From: Pelagibacterium nitratireducens
Lineage (GTDB): Bacteria > Pseudomonadota > Alphaproteobacteria > Rhizobiales > Devosiaceae
Reading direction: 5' to 3'
DNA length: 64,000 nt
Assembly (NCBI RefSeq): GCF_037044555.1
Contig: NZ_CP146275.1
Location: 2,460,501-2,524,500 of the forward strand
The notes below the pieces were generated by a model. The model worked only from the letters and a program-made list of their open reading frames with translations. It made no database searches and was not told the DNA's origin. This document shows positions 18,473 to 28,221 of this stretch, piece after piece. The position numbers and the translations under genes were made by a program. Each line of letters begins with the position of its first letter. Position 1 is the first letter of the stretch.

Positions 18473-19633
18473 ATGGGTTTTACGGCGCAGACAATTGAAG
18501 AGCTGAAGGCACGTGCGAAGCGACGCGTACCTCGGATGTTTTTCGACTATGCCGATTCCGGATCGTGGACCCAAAGCACCTACTTCGCCAACGAAGCAGA
18601 CTTTTCCAAGATAATGTTTCGCCAGCGTGTTGCCGTCGACATGACCAATCGCTCGCTGGCCTCGACAATGATCGGGCAAGACGTCGCGATGCCTGTCGCC
18701 ATAGCGCCCACCGGTTTTGGGGGTATGCAGCACCCCGACGGTGAAATTCTCGGCGCCAAAGTGGCGCGCGCTTTCGGCATACCGTTCACTTTATCAACGA
18801 TGAGCATCTGCTCGATCGAGGACGTTGCAGAGGCTACCGATGGTGCCCCGTTCTGGTTCCAGCTCTATGTGATGCGCGACCGGCAATTCATGTATAATCT
18901 GATCGACAGAGCCAAAGCCGCCAATTGTTCGGCCCTGGTCCTGACGCTCGATCTGCAAATCCTGGGGCAACGGCACAAGGACGCGCGCAACGGACTTTCG
19001 GCCCCTCCCCGTGTGAATCTCAACACCATCTGGCAATTGGCCTCCCGGCCGCAATGGTGCCTGTCGATGCTCAGAACACGACGTCATACCTTCCGCAATA
19101 TCGTGGGCCATGCCGATAATGTTGGCGACATTTCTTCTCTGGCTTCGTGGACGGCCGAGCAATTCGACCCCAAGCTCAATTGGTCCGATATCGAATGGAT
19201 CAAGGAGCGCTGGGGCGGGAAGCTGATATTAAAGGGCATCATGGACGCCGAAGATGCGCGCATGGCGGCCGCTTCGGGCGCGGACGCGATCATCGTGTCC
19301 AATCATGGCGGACGACAACTGGACGGCGCACCATCGTCCATAGCGGCCCTGCCTGGCATCATTGAAGCCGTGGGAGACAAAATCGAAGTTCATATGGATG
19401 GTGGCATACGCTCGGGTCAGGACGTCATGCGAGCACTGTGCCTGGGCGCCAAGGGCGTCTATATTGGACGCCCCTGGCTCTATGGTCTTGGCGCCGGAGG
19501 CGAAGCGGGGGTCGAACAGGCGCTCGATATCATCCGCAGGGAACTCGACGTTACCATGGCGCTTTGCGGGGAGCGGGACATCCGCAATGTGGGCGAACAC
19601 AATCTTATAAATCCGGGTGTCTTTTCATCATGA
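18473..19633 (+). CDS. lldD: FMN-dependent alpha-hydroxy-acid dehydrogenase, L-lactate dehydrogenase-like
   Basis: A 386-residue member of the LldD/glycolate oxidase family, which oxidises L-2-hydroxy acids such as lactate to 2-oxo acids with FMN and passes electrons to quinone or cytochrome. Visible motifs include FFDYADSGSWT, PTGFGGMQHPDGE, the catalytic region VSNHGGRQLDGAPSS (active-site His and substrate-binding Arg) and DGGIRSGQDVMRALCLGAKG. The ATG at 18473 follows GGGAGAGG. It overlaps nadC by 4 bp as ATGA. The lactate assignment is by family; other hydroxy acids are possible. Confidence 0.85.
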   Translation: MGFTAQTIEELKARAKRRVPRMFFDYADSGSWTQSTYFANEADFSKIMFRQRVAVDMTNRSLASTMIGQDVAMPVAIAPTGFGGMQHPDGEILGAKVARAFGIPFTLSTMSICSIEDVAEATDGAPFWFQLYVMRDRQFMYNLIDRAKAANCSALVLTLDLQILGQRHKDARNGLSAPPRVNLNTIWQLASRPQWCLSMLRTRRHTFRNIVGHADNVGDISSLASWTAEQFDPKLNWSDIEWIKERWGGKLILKGIMDAEDARMAAASGADAIIVSNHGGRQLDGAPSSIAALPGIIEAVGDKIEVHMDGGIRSGQDVMRALCLGAKGVYIGRPWLYGLGAGGEAGVEQALDIIRRELDVTMALCGERDIRNVGEHNLINPGVFSS

Positions 19634-20493
19634 TGCGCGCTTATCTTCCCGCCCTGCCCCCCCATATTATCGAGCGGGCCGTCAAAGCTGCATTTCTTGA
19701 AGATCTGGGAGAGGCGGGCGACATCACCTCCCAGGCAACGATCGGCCCGGACGCAAAGGCGGTCGCGACCATCAATGCGCGCGGTGTCGGCGTGATTTGC
19801 GGGCTCGAGTGCGCGATTGCCGCGTTTTCGCTGATCGGACCGGGCCTGGACACAACAAGATTTGTTGCCGATGGCTCCGTGGTCGCGGCGGGAGAGGCCA
19901 TTCTTGAGGTGCGCGGCAATGCGCGCAATCTGCTGGCAGCCGAGCGCACCGCGCTCAATTTTCTGACCCATTTGAGTGGCATCGCAACTCTGACCCGAGA
20001 CTTCGTGCTCGAGACCAAGGGCACCAACGCCCACATCTGCTGCACGCGAAAAACGACGCCGGGCCTACGAGCGCTGGAAAAATATGCCGTCCGCTGTGGC
20101 GGCGGCCACAATCATCGCTTCGGTCTGAACGATGCCATCCTCATCAAGGACAACCATATTGCCGTCGCTGGCGGCGTATCTGCGGCGATAGCGGCTGCTC
20201 GAGCCTTTGCTGGTCATCTTGTCGCGATTGAAGTCGAAGTCGATACGCTCGACCAGCTCCAGGATGCGCTGGACGCCGGTGTGGCCGCGATCCTTCTTGA
20301 CAATATGGATCAAGACACACTGGCCCGGGCCGTTGCCATCACGGCAGGACGGTCCAAGCTGGAGGCTTCGGGCAATGTTACGCTTGAACGCGTTGCCGCC
20401 ATCGCCCGGACCGGCGTCGACTACATCTCGACCAGCCGGATCACAAGTGCATCGGTCCCGCTGGACCTTGGGCTCGACATAAGCATCGATTAA
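19630..20493 (+). CDS. nadC: Quinolinate phosphoribosyltransferase (nicotinate-nucleotide pyrophosphorylase)
   Basis: A 287-residue NadC that converts quinolinate and PRPP to nicotinate mononucleotide in de novo NAD synthesis. Family motifs include FLEDLGEAGDITS near the N-terminus, RTALNFLTHLSGIAT, CTRKTTPGLRALEKYAVRCG with GGHNHRFGLND, and LLDNMD. Its start overlaps the upstream stop codon as ATGA, so it is co-transcribed and probably translationally coupled to the hydroxy-acid dehydrogenase. The rest of the de novo pathway (nadA, nadB) is not in the window; nadE is at 39310-40980. Confidence 0.95.
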   Translation: MMRAYLPALPPHIIERAVKAAFLEDLGEAGDITSQATIGPDAKAVATINARGVGVICGLECAIAAFSLIGPGLDTTRFVADGSVVAAGEAILEVRGNARNLLAAERTALNFLTHLSGIATLTRDFVLETKGTNAHICCTRKTTPGLRALEKYAVRCGGGHNHRFGLNDAILIKDNHIAVAGGVSAAIAAARAFAGHLVAIEVEVDTLDQLQDALDAGVAAILLDNMDQDTLARAVAITAGRSKLEASGNVTLERVAAIARTGVDYISTSRITSASVPLDLGLDISID

Positions 20494-20634
20494 CGCCGTT
20501 TTCTCATTCGAGCGTAAGAACTTTCATCGTACACGAACTGATCGAGGTGCGGCTCTTCGTCGTATATCTTGGCAAGCGCGGCGGCTTAATATATAGCGCC
20601 ATCATATTCTCGTTCGGCATATGATTGATAGAAC

Positions 20635-21207
20635 ATGAACGTTCGTACCCTATGCCTCTCCTTCCTCTATACTCAGGATGCGAGCGGCTATGAAATTCGC
20701 AAGCTTTGTACCGAAGGCGGCGGCGCTTATTTCGTCGAGGCCAGCTTCGGCTCGATCTATCCCGCGCTCGCCAAGCTCGAAGACGATGGGCTCGTAACCT
20801 CGCGGATAGAGCATCGGGATGGAAAGCCATCCAAAAAAATCTATTCCATTACCGAGGCCGGCCGGGCTGCATTCTGTGATGCGCTGCATGAACCTTTGGG
20901 AGACGATATCTTTCGCAGCCCTTTCCTGCTTTTTGCCCGTTTTGCGCACCTGCTTGATGCCGATCTGGTCAGATCACGTATCGAGGACAGGCTCGCCTAT
21001 CTCGATTCCCAGATTGCCGAGCTCAAAGAGCTGCAACGGCAGGCCGACTCCTGTGACGACACGAGCCATGCCAACGACGCATGGGTGATCGGCCATGGCA
21101 TAACCTGCCTTGAAGTTGCGCATCGGCATCTCCATACCCACATGAATGCCTTAATTGCCTCAGCGCGACCAAATCAAGCGCGCCTCGGGCAGCAAGCAGC
21201 AGAATAG
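20635..21207 (+). CDS. PadR-family transcriptional regulator
   Basis: Winged-helix repressor of 190 residues. The DNA-binding domain (about 1-80) has the family segments GYEIRKLCTEGG, GSIYPALAKLEDDGLV and RKKIYSIT-like KPSKKIYSITEAG. The C-terminal helical domain (about 95-185) is of the Vir_act_alpha_C type. No clear ribosome site precedes the ATG, which lies inside an 8-bp palindrome (GAACGTTC, 20637-20644). It is followed 13 bp later by an RND efflux pair, so it most likely represses that pump and responds to a substrate of it, as PadR-type regulators commonly do. Confidence 0.88.
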   Translation: MNVRTLCLSFLYTQDASGYEIRKLCTEGGGAYFVEASFGSIYPALAKLEDDGLVTSRIEHRDGKPSKKIYSITEAGRAAFCDALHEPLGDDIFRSPFLLFARFAHLLDADLVRSRIEDRLAYLDSQIAELKELQRQADSCDDTSHANDAWVIGHGITCLEVAHRHLHTHMNALIASARPNQARLGQQAAE

Positions 21208-21220
21208 AGGGCGCTGTTTA

Positions 21221-22510
21221 ATGCAATTTCTTAAATCTTTCGGTTTGTCACTTTTCATTCTTGCCGGCGCCGCCATTTGGCTGGGCACCGGGTCGTTCGT
21301 GATGGGCGGACAGGGCCCTGGAAACGGCGAACGCTCGATTATCGGCTTGATTGAAGGCGATGATCATGGCCCAATTTCGACGGCGTTGGCTGAGGCCGGC
21401 GTGCTTCCCGAACATTCCGAGGAGGAAGTCGAAGAGGCCCGGATGACGGTTGCCGAGCGGGTGGCCGAGACGAACGGCGCTTCGGGTGCCTCGGTATCGG
21501 TTCGCACACAGACGTTCGAGCTCCAGCAAATGCCAATCGAAGTCACGCTGCGCGGCAGGACGACGGCAGCAGCCAATGTTTCGGCGGTCGCCGAAACCGC
21601 GGCGGTAGTGGAAACGGTCCACGTCGAGAAGGGTGACCAGGTGGAAGCCGGTGATCTTTTGTGCTCACTGGCGCCCGGAACACGCGCCGCGGCGGTCGCT
21701 CAAGCCGAAGCCGCTCTTGCGCAGGCGGAAGCCGGGCTTGCCCAGGCGCAACTCGACCTTGAAACCAACACTTCGCTGCGCGAACGGGGCCTGGCACCGG
21801 CCAATACGGCAAATTCGGTTCAGGTCGCTCTGGCCGGCGCCGAAGCGCAGGTTTCTTCGGCTCAGGCCGCGCTCGACAACGCCCGGGCCGAACTGGATCG
21901 TACGGAAATCGTAGCCGAGGTCTCGGGGCTGGTTCAGGCGCCCATCGCGACGCGCGGTTCCATGCTCTCGCAGGGCGGTGTATGCGCGACAATCGTTCAA
22001 CTCGATCCCATCGTCTTCTCGGGGTCGGTCGCTGAAGCCAATATTACGCTGGCCCGGACGGGACTTGCTGCAACATTGCACACGGTGACCAATCAGGAAG
22101 CTACCGGTGAAGTGACATATGTGGCGGCCAGTGCGGACGACGCGACACGGTCTTTCCCGGTCGAAATCGAGTTCGACAACCCCGACTTTTCGATCCGCGA
22201 AGGCGTTACGGCCACCGCAACGGTCAATATGGGATCGATGCCGGGGCATCTGTTGCCTCAGTCGGTTCTGACATTGAACGATGAGGGCGTCTTGGGCGTA
22301 AAGTCCGTTCAGGACGGCATAGTCGCCTTTACTCCCGTTACAATCGTTTCAGACACCAGGGACGGCGTTTGGGTAACCGGGCTGCCCCAATCCATTGACA
22401 TCATTACCATCGGCCAGGAATTCGTGATCGATGGGCAGACCGTGCAAACCGGGCAGGAAGCTGTCTCGGATGATACCACGGGTACCTCTGAAGAAGGCGC
22501 ACCTGCATGA
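21221..22510 (+). CDS. RND efflux periplasmic adaptor subunit
   Basis: Membrane-fusion protein of 429 residues with an N-terminal anchor (about 5-30). The lipoyl half-motif VEKGDQVEAGDLLC, an alanine-rich coiled-coil hairpin (about 165-225, AQAEAALAQAEAG) and the beta-barrel region follow, as in AcrA-like adaptors. It links the inner-membrane RND pump to an outer-membrane channel, which is not encoded here. AGAGGG precedes the ATG. It overlaps the pump gene by 4 bp. Confidence 0.9.
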   Translation: MQFLKSFGLSLFILAGAAIWLGTGSFVMGGQGPGNGERSIIGLIEGDDHGPISTALAEAGVLPEHSEEEVEEARMTVAERVAETNGASGASVSVRTQTFELQQMPIEVTLRGRTTAAANVSAVAETAAVVETVHVEKGDQVEAGDLLCSLAPGTRAAAVAQAEAALAQAEAGLAQAQLDLETNTSLRERGLAPANTANSVQVALAGAEAQVSSAQAALDNARAELDRTEIVAEVSGLVQAPIATRGSMLSQGGVCATIVQLDPIVFSGSVAEANITLARTGLAATLHTVTNQEATGEVTYVAASADDATRSFPVEIEFDNPDFSIREGVTATATVNMGSMPGHLLPQSVLTLNDEGVLGVKSVQDGIVAFTPVTIVSDTRDGVWVTGLPQSIDIITIGQEFVIDGQTVQTGQEAVSDDTTGTSEEGAPA

Positions 22511-25500
22511 CCAGCTTCATCGAGCGCATCCTGCGCATGCCCCGCGTCGTGATGACAATCATGGCGCTGCTGTTGCTCGCTGGCGGGCTCTCCTACTCGG
22601 TTCTGCCCAAGGAGAGCTTTCCGGCCATCGATGTCCCGTACCTCTATGTCTCGATAAGCCAAACCGGGGTATCGCCTCGCGATGCCGAAAACCTTCTGGC
22701 CAAGCCCGCCGAAGAAGAACTCAACGGGCTGGACGGCCTGGTGAACATGACATCGACTTCGACCACCGGCCACGCCTCGGTCATCCTCGAATTCGGTGCC
22801 AATGTTGAAACGGACCAGGCGCTGATCGACACCCGTGCCCGTATGGATGCCATCAGGTCCAACCTGCCCGATGATGCCAGCGATCCGACGGTGAACGAAA
22901 TCGACATGGTTGGGTTCCCGATCATCTCGGTGGCCGTTTATGGCGATGTGCCCGAACGCGAGCTCGTCCGCCGCGCCGAAGAACTCCAGACGGCTCTAGA
23001 GGGTATTGGCGCGGTGCGCGAAGTCACCTTGTCGGGCGCGCGCGACGAAGTGGTCGAGGTGACAATCGATTTGATGCGCCTGGAGGCCTACAACCTCACG
23101 GCCAACCAGCTGTTCGATGCACTGGCCCGCAACAACCTCGTTGTCGCCGGCGGCACGATCAACACGGGTCAGGGTTCTTTCAGCGTTGAAGTGCCCGGCC
23201 TGATCACCAGTGCGCAGGACGTCTTTGAGCTTCCCATCAAAACGGATGGGAACAATGTCGTCACATTCGGCGATATAGCAAACGTCACGCGCACGCTCGA
23301 AGACGCAACCGAATACACCAATGTCAACGGATCCCCTGCCCTGATCCTTGGGGTGAGCAAGAAAGCGGGCACCAACATTATCGAAGTCTCGGACAGCGTT
23401 CGGGCGTTGACCGAGGAGACTGCCGCCAACTGGCCGCAGGGCGTTGGGCACAGCTTCTTTCTCGATCAGGCAGAAACGACGCTCGGCCTGTTCCGGTCGC
23501 TCGAAGCTGCGGTCCTGACGGCCGTCGCGCTGGTGCTGATAACCTGTATCGCGGTCTTGGGTGTGCGTGCGGCGTTCATGATCGGCATGTCGATCCCGCT
23601 GTCGTTCATGATCGCATTTCTCTACATGCAGATGACCGGGATGACCATCAACATGATGGTCATGTTCGGGCTGGTTATTGCTGTGGGCGTCCTGGTCGAC
23701 GACCCCGTGGTGGTCGTCGAATATGCAGAGCGAAAGCTGCAGGAAGGTGTCTCCAAGAAGGAAGCCTTCATTCAGGCGATGCACAAGATGTTCATACCGG
23801 TGATCGGTGCAACGGCAACGACGCTTGCCGCATTTGTGCCCTTGCTGTTCTGGCCCGGTATCATCGGCAAATTCATGACCGATCTTCCCACGATCGTGAT
23901 TGTCGTTATGTCCGCATCGTTCGTTTCGGCCCTGATCTTCATGCCGGTTATCGGCGCGGCCATTGCCTCGAGCCATGTCGATCCCGAGCGCAAGGAACAA
24001 GCCGATATCGTCATGTACCCCGAGAAGTTCCACCCCAAGAAGGTAAAGGGACCGACCGGGCTTTACGTGCGCATGATGTCAGTTCTCCTGCGATGGCCAA
24101 TCCCAACGCTTCTGGTTGGTTTCGGTATCGTGTTCGGCGTGTTTTTCGCCTATGCCGCCAACCCCACCGGAACCGAGGCGTTCCCGGCTTCCGAGCCTGA
24201 ATATGCAACCGTCGCCGTGGTGGCCCGGGGCAATTATTCGCCGCAGGAAGTTCGTGACATGCTTGTCGAGGTGGAAGACGAATTGATGGAGGTTCACGGC
24301 ATCCGTGACATCATCATGCAATTCGGTACGACCGGCGCGATGGGCACCATGCCACCCGATACCATCGGCAATTTCCAGCTTCAGCTCGTTGATTATAACA
24401 ACCGGGTGCCGGCCGAGGAAATCTTTACCGATATCCGTGAGCGCGTTGCCGACATTTCCGGTCTGCAGGTTCAGGTCCTCGCCACCGAGAGCGGTCCTCC
24501 GGCCGGCAAAGACATCAACATGCGCGTGGAAAGCACCAACTACGACACGCTGGCGCCGACCGTTGAACGCATCCGCGACTATCTGGAGACCGAGCTACCC
24601 AATACCGCCGATATCGAGGACGGTCGCCCCTCACCGGGGATCGACTGGCAGGTTACCGTGGATCGCCTGGAAGCAGCTCGATACGGCATCGGGGTGCGCG
24701 AGCTGGCGCCCTACGTGCAACTTGTCACATCGGGCGTCAATCTGGGCACCTATCGCGATCAGGAAACGGGGGATGAACTCGACATCAAGGTCCGCCTTCC
24801 CGAGGATGAACGCACGCTGGATGCGCTCGATTCCATGCGGATTGCCACATCGCAGGGGATGGTGCCGGTTTCCAACTTCATTGAGCGTCAGGCCGTACCC
24901 AAGGTCGCCAATATCGAGCGGCGCAATCAGGTCTATGTAATGCCGATTGCAGCCAATCTGGTCAATCTGCCCGAAGGTGTCTATCCCGCTACCCGGGTGG
25001 CCGAGTTGCAGGCCTGGCTGGACGGGCAGGAATGGCCCGATGGCATTACCTTTGCCTTCGGCGGTGCCGAAGAGCAGATGGGCGACGCCAACGCGTTTAT
25101 CGGTCAGGCGTTTGGTGCCGCATTGTTCCTGATCTTCCTGATCCTGCTGCTCGAGTACAACAGCTTCTATCAGGTGTTCGTAACACTCTCGACCGTGTTC
25201 ATGTCGGTCGCCGGTGTCCTTTTGGGCATGCTGGCAACGGGTATGAGCTTTTCGGCCATCATGACCGGGCTCGGGGTGGTGGCGCTCGCCGGTATCGTGG
25301 TCAAGAACGGCATCGTTCTGATCGATACCTATAACGAGTACAACCGCGGGCAACAGGTCGAGCCGGTCACGGCAATGCTGCTTACGGCAGCGCAACGCGT
25401 CCGTCCGGTTCTGCTCACCGCGTTCCTGACTGCTCTGGGTGTTATTCCCATGTGGGCCAACGTCGAGTTCGACTTCCTGCGGCGTGAAATCGTCGTTGGC

Positions 25501-25815
25501 GGCATTGCGGGTTCGTGGTTCATCCACCTTTCGGCCGCCCTGGTGAGTGGGCTGTTCTTCTCGACCGCCCTCACACTGATCATGGTACCTGTGATGATTA
25601 CAGCACCGAAGGTCATCAAGGGTCAGGTCGGCAGCGTGTTCAATTGGGTTCGTGGGCGCAGGGCCAATGACGCTATGCCTGCCGGCTTTGACGGCATGGC
25701 GATCGAGGTCGCCGGCGATGACGCGTCCCGACACATTGTCACCAAGGATACAGAACTGATCGAGCGCAACGAGAATGGCGTCACGGTTCTTTCCAGACGG
25801 CCCGCAGCCGAATAG
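22507..25815 (+). CDS. RND efflux pump, inner-membrane permease
   Basis: A 1102-residue HAE1-like RND transporter with the standard arrangement of 12 helices and two large periplasmic loops. The proton-relay residues are present: the Asp pair in GVLVDDPVVVVE (helix 4) and Lys in GIVVKNGIVLIDTYN (helix 10). It exports hydrophobic compounds with proton antiport. The start overlaps the adaptor stop as ATGA. The tail (about 1030-1102) is longer than usual and hydrophilic. A bidirectional terminator follows at once. Substrates are unknown; control by the PadR protein upstream is likely. Confidence 0.94.
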   Translation: MTSFIERILRMPRVVMTIMALLLLAGGLSYSVLPKESFPAIDVPYLYVSISQTGVSPRDAENLLAKPAEEELNGLDGLVNMTSTSTTGHASVILEFGANVETDQALIDTRARMDAIRSNLPDDASDPTVNEIDMVGFPIISVAVYGDVPERELVRRAEELQTALEGIGAVREVTLSGARDEVVEVTIDLMRLEAYNLTANQLFDALARNNLVVAGGTINTGQGSFSVEVPGLITSAQDVFELPIKTDGNNVVTFGDIANVTRTLEDATEYTNVNGSPALILGVSKKAGTNIIEVSDSVRALTEETAANWPQGVGHSFFLDQAETTLGLFRSLEAAVLTAVALVLITCIAVLGVRAAFMIGMSIPLSFMIAFLYMQMTGMTINMMVMFGLVIAVGVLVDDPVVVVEYAERKLQEGVSKKEAFIQAMHKMFIPVIGATATTLAAFVPLLFWPGIIGKFMTDLPTIVIVVMSASFVSALIFMPVIGAAIASSHVDPERKEQADIVMYPEKFHPKKVKGPTGLYVRMMSVLLRWPIPTLLVGFGIVFGVFFAYAANPTGTEAFPASEPEYATVAVVARGNYSPQEVRDMLVEVEDELMEVHGIRDIIMQFGTTGAMGTMPPDTIGNFQLQLVDYNNRVPAEEIFTDIRERVADISGLQVQVLATESGPPAGKDINMRVESTNYDTLAPTVERIRDYLETELPNTADIEDGRPSPGIDWQVTVDRLEAARYGIGVRELAPYVQLVTSGVNLGTYRDQETGDELDIKVRLPEDERTLDALDSMRIATSQGMVPVSNFIERQAVPKVANIERRNQVYVMPIAANLVNLPEGVYPATRVAELQAWLDGQEWPDGITFAFGGAEEQMGDANAFIGQAFGAALFLIFLILLLEYNSFYQVFVTLSTVFMSVAGVLLGMLATGMSFSAIMTGLGVVALAGIVVKNGIVLIDTYNEYNRGQQVEPVTAMLLTAAQRVRPVLLTAFLTALGVIPMWANVEFDFLRREIVVGGIAGSWFIHLSAALVSGLFFSTALTLIMVPVMITAPKVIKGQVGSVFNWVRGRRANDAMPAGFDGMAIEVAGDDASRHIVTKDTELIERNENGVTVLSRRPAAE

Positions 25816-25816
25816 C

Positions 25817-25850
25817 AAAAGGCCCCGCCAGTGCGGGGCCTTTTTTATTC
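25817..25850. terminator. Bidirectional terminator between the RND pump and ABC exporter genes
   Basis: AAAAGGCCCCGC (25817-25828) pairs with GCGGGGCCTTTT (25833-25844) across a 4-base loop. T-runs follow on the plus strand and A-runs precede, so it can end both the rightward pump operon and the leftward ABC gene, whose stop codon abuts it. Confidence 0.88.
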
Positions 25851-27736
25851 TACAGCTGTTCGGAAGGCTTTCGCACGACAAACCCGTCGGGATCTTCCTG
25901 AGCTGCCCGAAGACGCTCGCTGGCTTCGGCGGCCTCACGCTGGCGGTTCCACATCTGGGCATAAAGGCCATTGCTGGCCAGAAGCTCATTATGCCTGCCA
26001 CGCTCGGCGATCACGCCATCGCGCAACACGATGATTTCGTCGGCATCGACGACGGTCGACAACCGATGCGCTATGACAAGCGTAGTCCGTCCCCTGGCGA
26101 CCGTATCAAGCGCGGACTGGATCTCGCGCTCGGTATGGGTATCAAGCGCCGAGGTCGCCTCATCGAGTATCAGTATGGGTGGCGCCTTGAGAATTGTGCG
26201 GGCAATCGCCACGCGCTGTTTTTCGCCGCCCGAAAGCTTGAGGCCGCGCTCACCAACCTGCGTTTCATACCCATTAGGCAGACTGTCAATGAAATCGCCG
26301 ATCTGCGCCATCCGCGCCGCCTCCCGCACCTCCTCGTCGGTGGCGTCGGGGCGGCCATAGCGAATGTTGTAGGCAATTGTGTCGTTAAACAACACGGTAT
26401 CCTGAGGCACCATGCCAATAGCGGCACGAAGTGAAGCCTGGGTCACGTCCCTGACATCCTGTCCATCGATCGCGACCCGGCCTGAAATCACATCGTAAAA
26501 GCGATAGATCAGCCGCGAAATCGTCGACTTGCCCGCGCCCGAGGGCCCCACGACAGCGATGGTCTTGCCCGCCGGCACCTCAAAGCTCACACCCTTGAGT
26601 ATGGGACGGTCCGGGTCGTAGTGGAAATAGACGTCCTCAAAAGAAAGGACCGGCCCGCTGATTTCAAGCTGGTTCGCGTCCGGCTTGTCCTCGATCTCCG
26701 GATTTTGATCGAGCAGAATGAACATGGCTTCAATGTCGGCCAGGCCCTGGCGTATCTCGCGATAAACAAATCCGATCTGGTTGAGCGGCCTGTAAATTTG
26801 CATCATGAAAGTGTTGAGGAGCACGAAATCACCCACGGTCAAATCGCCGCTCATCACGCCAAGCGCTGACATGACCGAAAGGGTAATCATCCCGATCCAG
26901 AAGATGACCCCCTGCCCGAAATTGAGCCAGCCCAGCGAGGTCCAGATGCGAATGGCGGCGCGCTCGTAGCCGGACATGGCCTTGTCGAAACGGGTTGCCT
27001 CGAGATCCTCGTTGCCGAAATACTTGACCGTCTCGAAGTTGAGCAGGCTGTCAATCGCCTTGGCGTTCGCGTCCGTATCACTCTCGTTCATGTCCCGGCG
27101 GATGGCGATGCGCCAGTTCGAAGCGCGCACGGTAAAAACCATGTAGAGAACCACGACAGAGGCAAGGACCAGCACATAGGCGATGCCAAACAGCCAGCCG
27201 AAGATCACACCGACAATCACGAACTCGACAAGCGTCGGGGCCGTGTTGAGCATGGTGAAACGCACTATGGTCTCAATGCCCTTGGTGCCGCGCTCGATGA
27301 CCCGGCTCAACCCGCCGGTCTTGCGCTGCAAATGAAAGCGCAGCGAAAGGCGGTGCACATGGGTAAATGTGCGGTAGGCGAGCTGGCGCACGGCATTCTG
27401 CCCCACCGAGGCGAACAGAATGTCCCGCAATTGCTGGAATCCGGTATCGACGATCTGGCCGATGCCATAGGCAACAACGAGGATGATGGGCACGGAGAGC
27501 CCGAGCAGGACCGCGGTTTCAGGCCCGGAACTATCCAGCGTGTCGATGATACCCTTATAGGCAAACGGAACCAGCGTACTCGCTACCTTCGCCAGCAACA
27601 GAGCGCCGATTGCAAGTAAAGCCCGCATCCGCAGGTCCGGTCGATCGGCGGGCCATATATAGTCCCAAAGGTTGCGAATCGTGGAAAGCAAAGCGCCTTC
27701 GTCGGCGCTGACGGTTGATCTGGGCGCCTTGGCCAT
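25850..27736 (-). CDS. ABCB-type (ATM1-like) exporter, fused membrane and ATPase domains
   Basis: Half-transporter of 628 residues: a six-helix membrane domain (about 35-345) and an ATPase domain (about 370-605). The latter has Walker A GPSGAGKST, signature LSGGEKQRVA, Walker B LILDEATSALD and the switch IAHRLSTV. The segment THVHRLSLRFHLQRKTGGLSRVIERGTKGIE is split across the helix 3-4 loop and is characteristic of ATM1-type transporters that export glutathione-metal or persulfide conjugates. ATG 27736 follows CGGAG. It lies 54 bp downstream of an ArsR-family gene with a cysteine cluster, which supports metal- or thiol-responsive expression. Confidence 0.9.
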   Translation of the reverse strand: MAKAPRSTVSADEGALLSTIRNLWDYIWPADRPDLRMRALLAIGALLLAKVASTLVPFAYKGIIDTLDSSGPETAVLLGLSVPIILVVAYGIGQIVDTGFQQLRDILFASVGQNAVRQLAYRTFTHVHRLSLRFHLQRKTGGLSRVIERGTKGIETIVRFTMLNTAPTLVEFVIVGVIFGWLFGIAYVLVLASVVVLYMVFTVRASNWRIAIRRDMNESDTDANAKAIDSLLNFETVKYFGNEDLEATRFDKAMSGYERAAIRIWTSLGWLNFGQGVIFWIGMITLSVMSALGVMSGDLTVGDFVLLNTFMMQIYRPLNQIGFVYREIRQGLADIEAMFILLDQNPEIEDKPDANQLEISGPVLSFEDVYFHYDPDRPILKGVSFEVPAGKTIAVVGPSGAGKSTISRLIYRFYDVISGRVAIDGQDVRDVTQASLRAAIGMVPQDTVLFNDTIAYNIRYGRPDATDEEVREAARMAQIGDFIDSLPNGYETQVGERGLKLSGGEKQRVAIARTILKAPPILILDEATSALDTHTEREIQSALDTVARGRTTLVIAHRLSTVVDADEIIVLRDGVIAERGRHNELLASNGLYAQMWNRQREAAEASERLRAAQEDPDGFVVRKPSEQL

Positions 27737-27790
27737 CAAAAATGCTCCGGTATAGAGGAGGGACGGCTATCGGAACCGCCAGAGACAGAT

Positions 27791-28117
27791 TCAGGACGCT
27801 TGAGCCGGCTGGCGGTCACAGAGCAGGCCTGACGCATCCAACCCGGCGACATAGTCGCCCACCGCCCGATTGAACGCCGTGAGCCGATCTGTCCGAACGC
27901 AATAATTGTTGCGGGTGCCCTGTGCACGGCGTTCGATTATGCCTGCATCGAGCAAGACCTTGAGGTGTTGGGAAACGGTGCTTTGCGCCAGTGAAAGGCA
28001 GTCGGTCACATCGTTGCAGCAGCAGTTTTCCGCGCGCTTCGCCAGGATACGCAAAATCTCCAGCCGAACAGGATGCCCCAAGGCCCGCATCAATATAGCA
28101 ATATCGTCTTCATGCAT
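27791..28117 (-). CDS. ArsR/SmtB-family repressor with cysteine cluster
   Basis: Winged-helix regulator of 108 residues. The core ALGHPVRLEILRIL and the recognition helix AQSTVSQHLKVLLDAG are typical. At the helix-3 metal position it reads ENCCCNDVTDC, three adjacent Cys plus a fourth, comparable with the ELCVCDL metal box, so a thiophilic metal or reactive sulfur species is a likely signal. I prefer ATG 28117 (ribosome site GGAAG at 28126-28130) because the upstream ATG 28132 lies in the operator with almost no leader. The ABC exporter follows 54 bp later, so the two form an operon. Confidence 0.88.
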   Translation of the reverse strand: MHEDDIAILMRALGHPVRLEILRILAKRAENCCCNDVTDCLSLAQSTVSQHLKVLLDAGIIERRAQGTRNNYCVRTDRLTAFNRAVGDYVAGLDASGLLCDRQPAQAS

Positions 28118-28130
28118 GACTACAGCTTCC

Positions 28131-28170
28131 ATCGTAATTTAACGATAGAGGAAATGCGGTACCGGTGCAA
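28131..28170 (-). promoter_or_regulatory. arsR-exporter promoter and operator
   Basis: On the minus strand TTGCAC (28170-28165) and TATCGT (28147-28142) lie 17 bp apart as -35 and -10 boxes. The -10 overlaps a dyad, ATCGT-N6-ACGAT, at 28131-28146. A dyad over the -10 and start point is the usual position of an ArsR operator, implying autorepression. Confidence 0.6.
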
Positions 28171-28221
28171 GCCAGCACCAGCGGGAGCTGAGCGGAGAAT
28201 TACATTTCCCCGCACAAACGA

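Noticed and set aside
24631-26001. Open frame of 456 codons antisense to the RND pump and crossing the terminator
   Set aside because: It spans a strong bidirectional terminator and encodes His/Arg-rich sequence without any family match.
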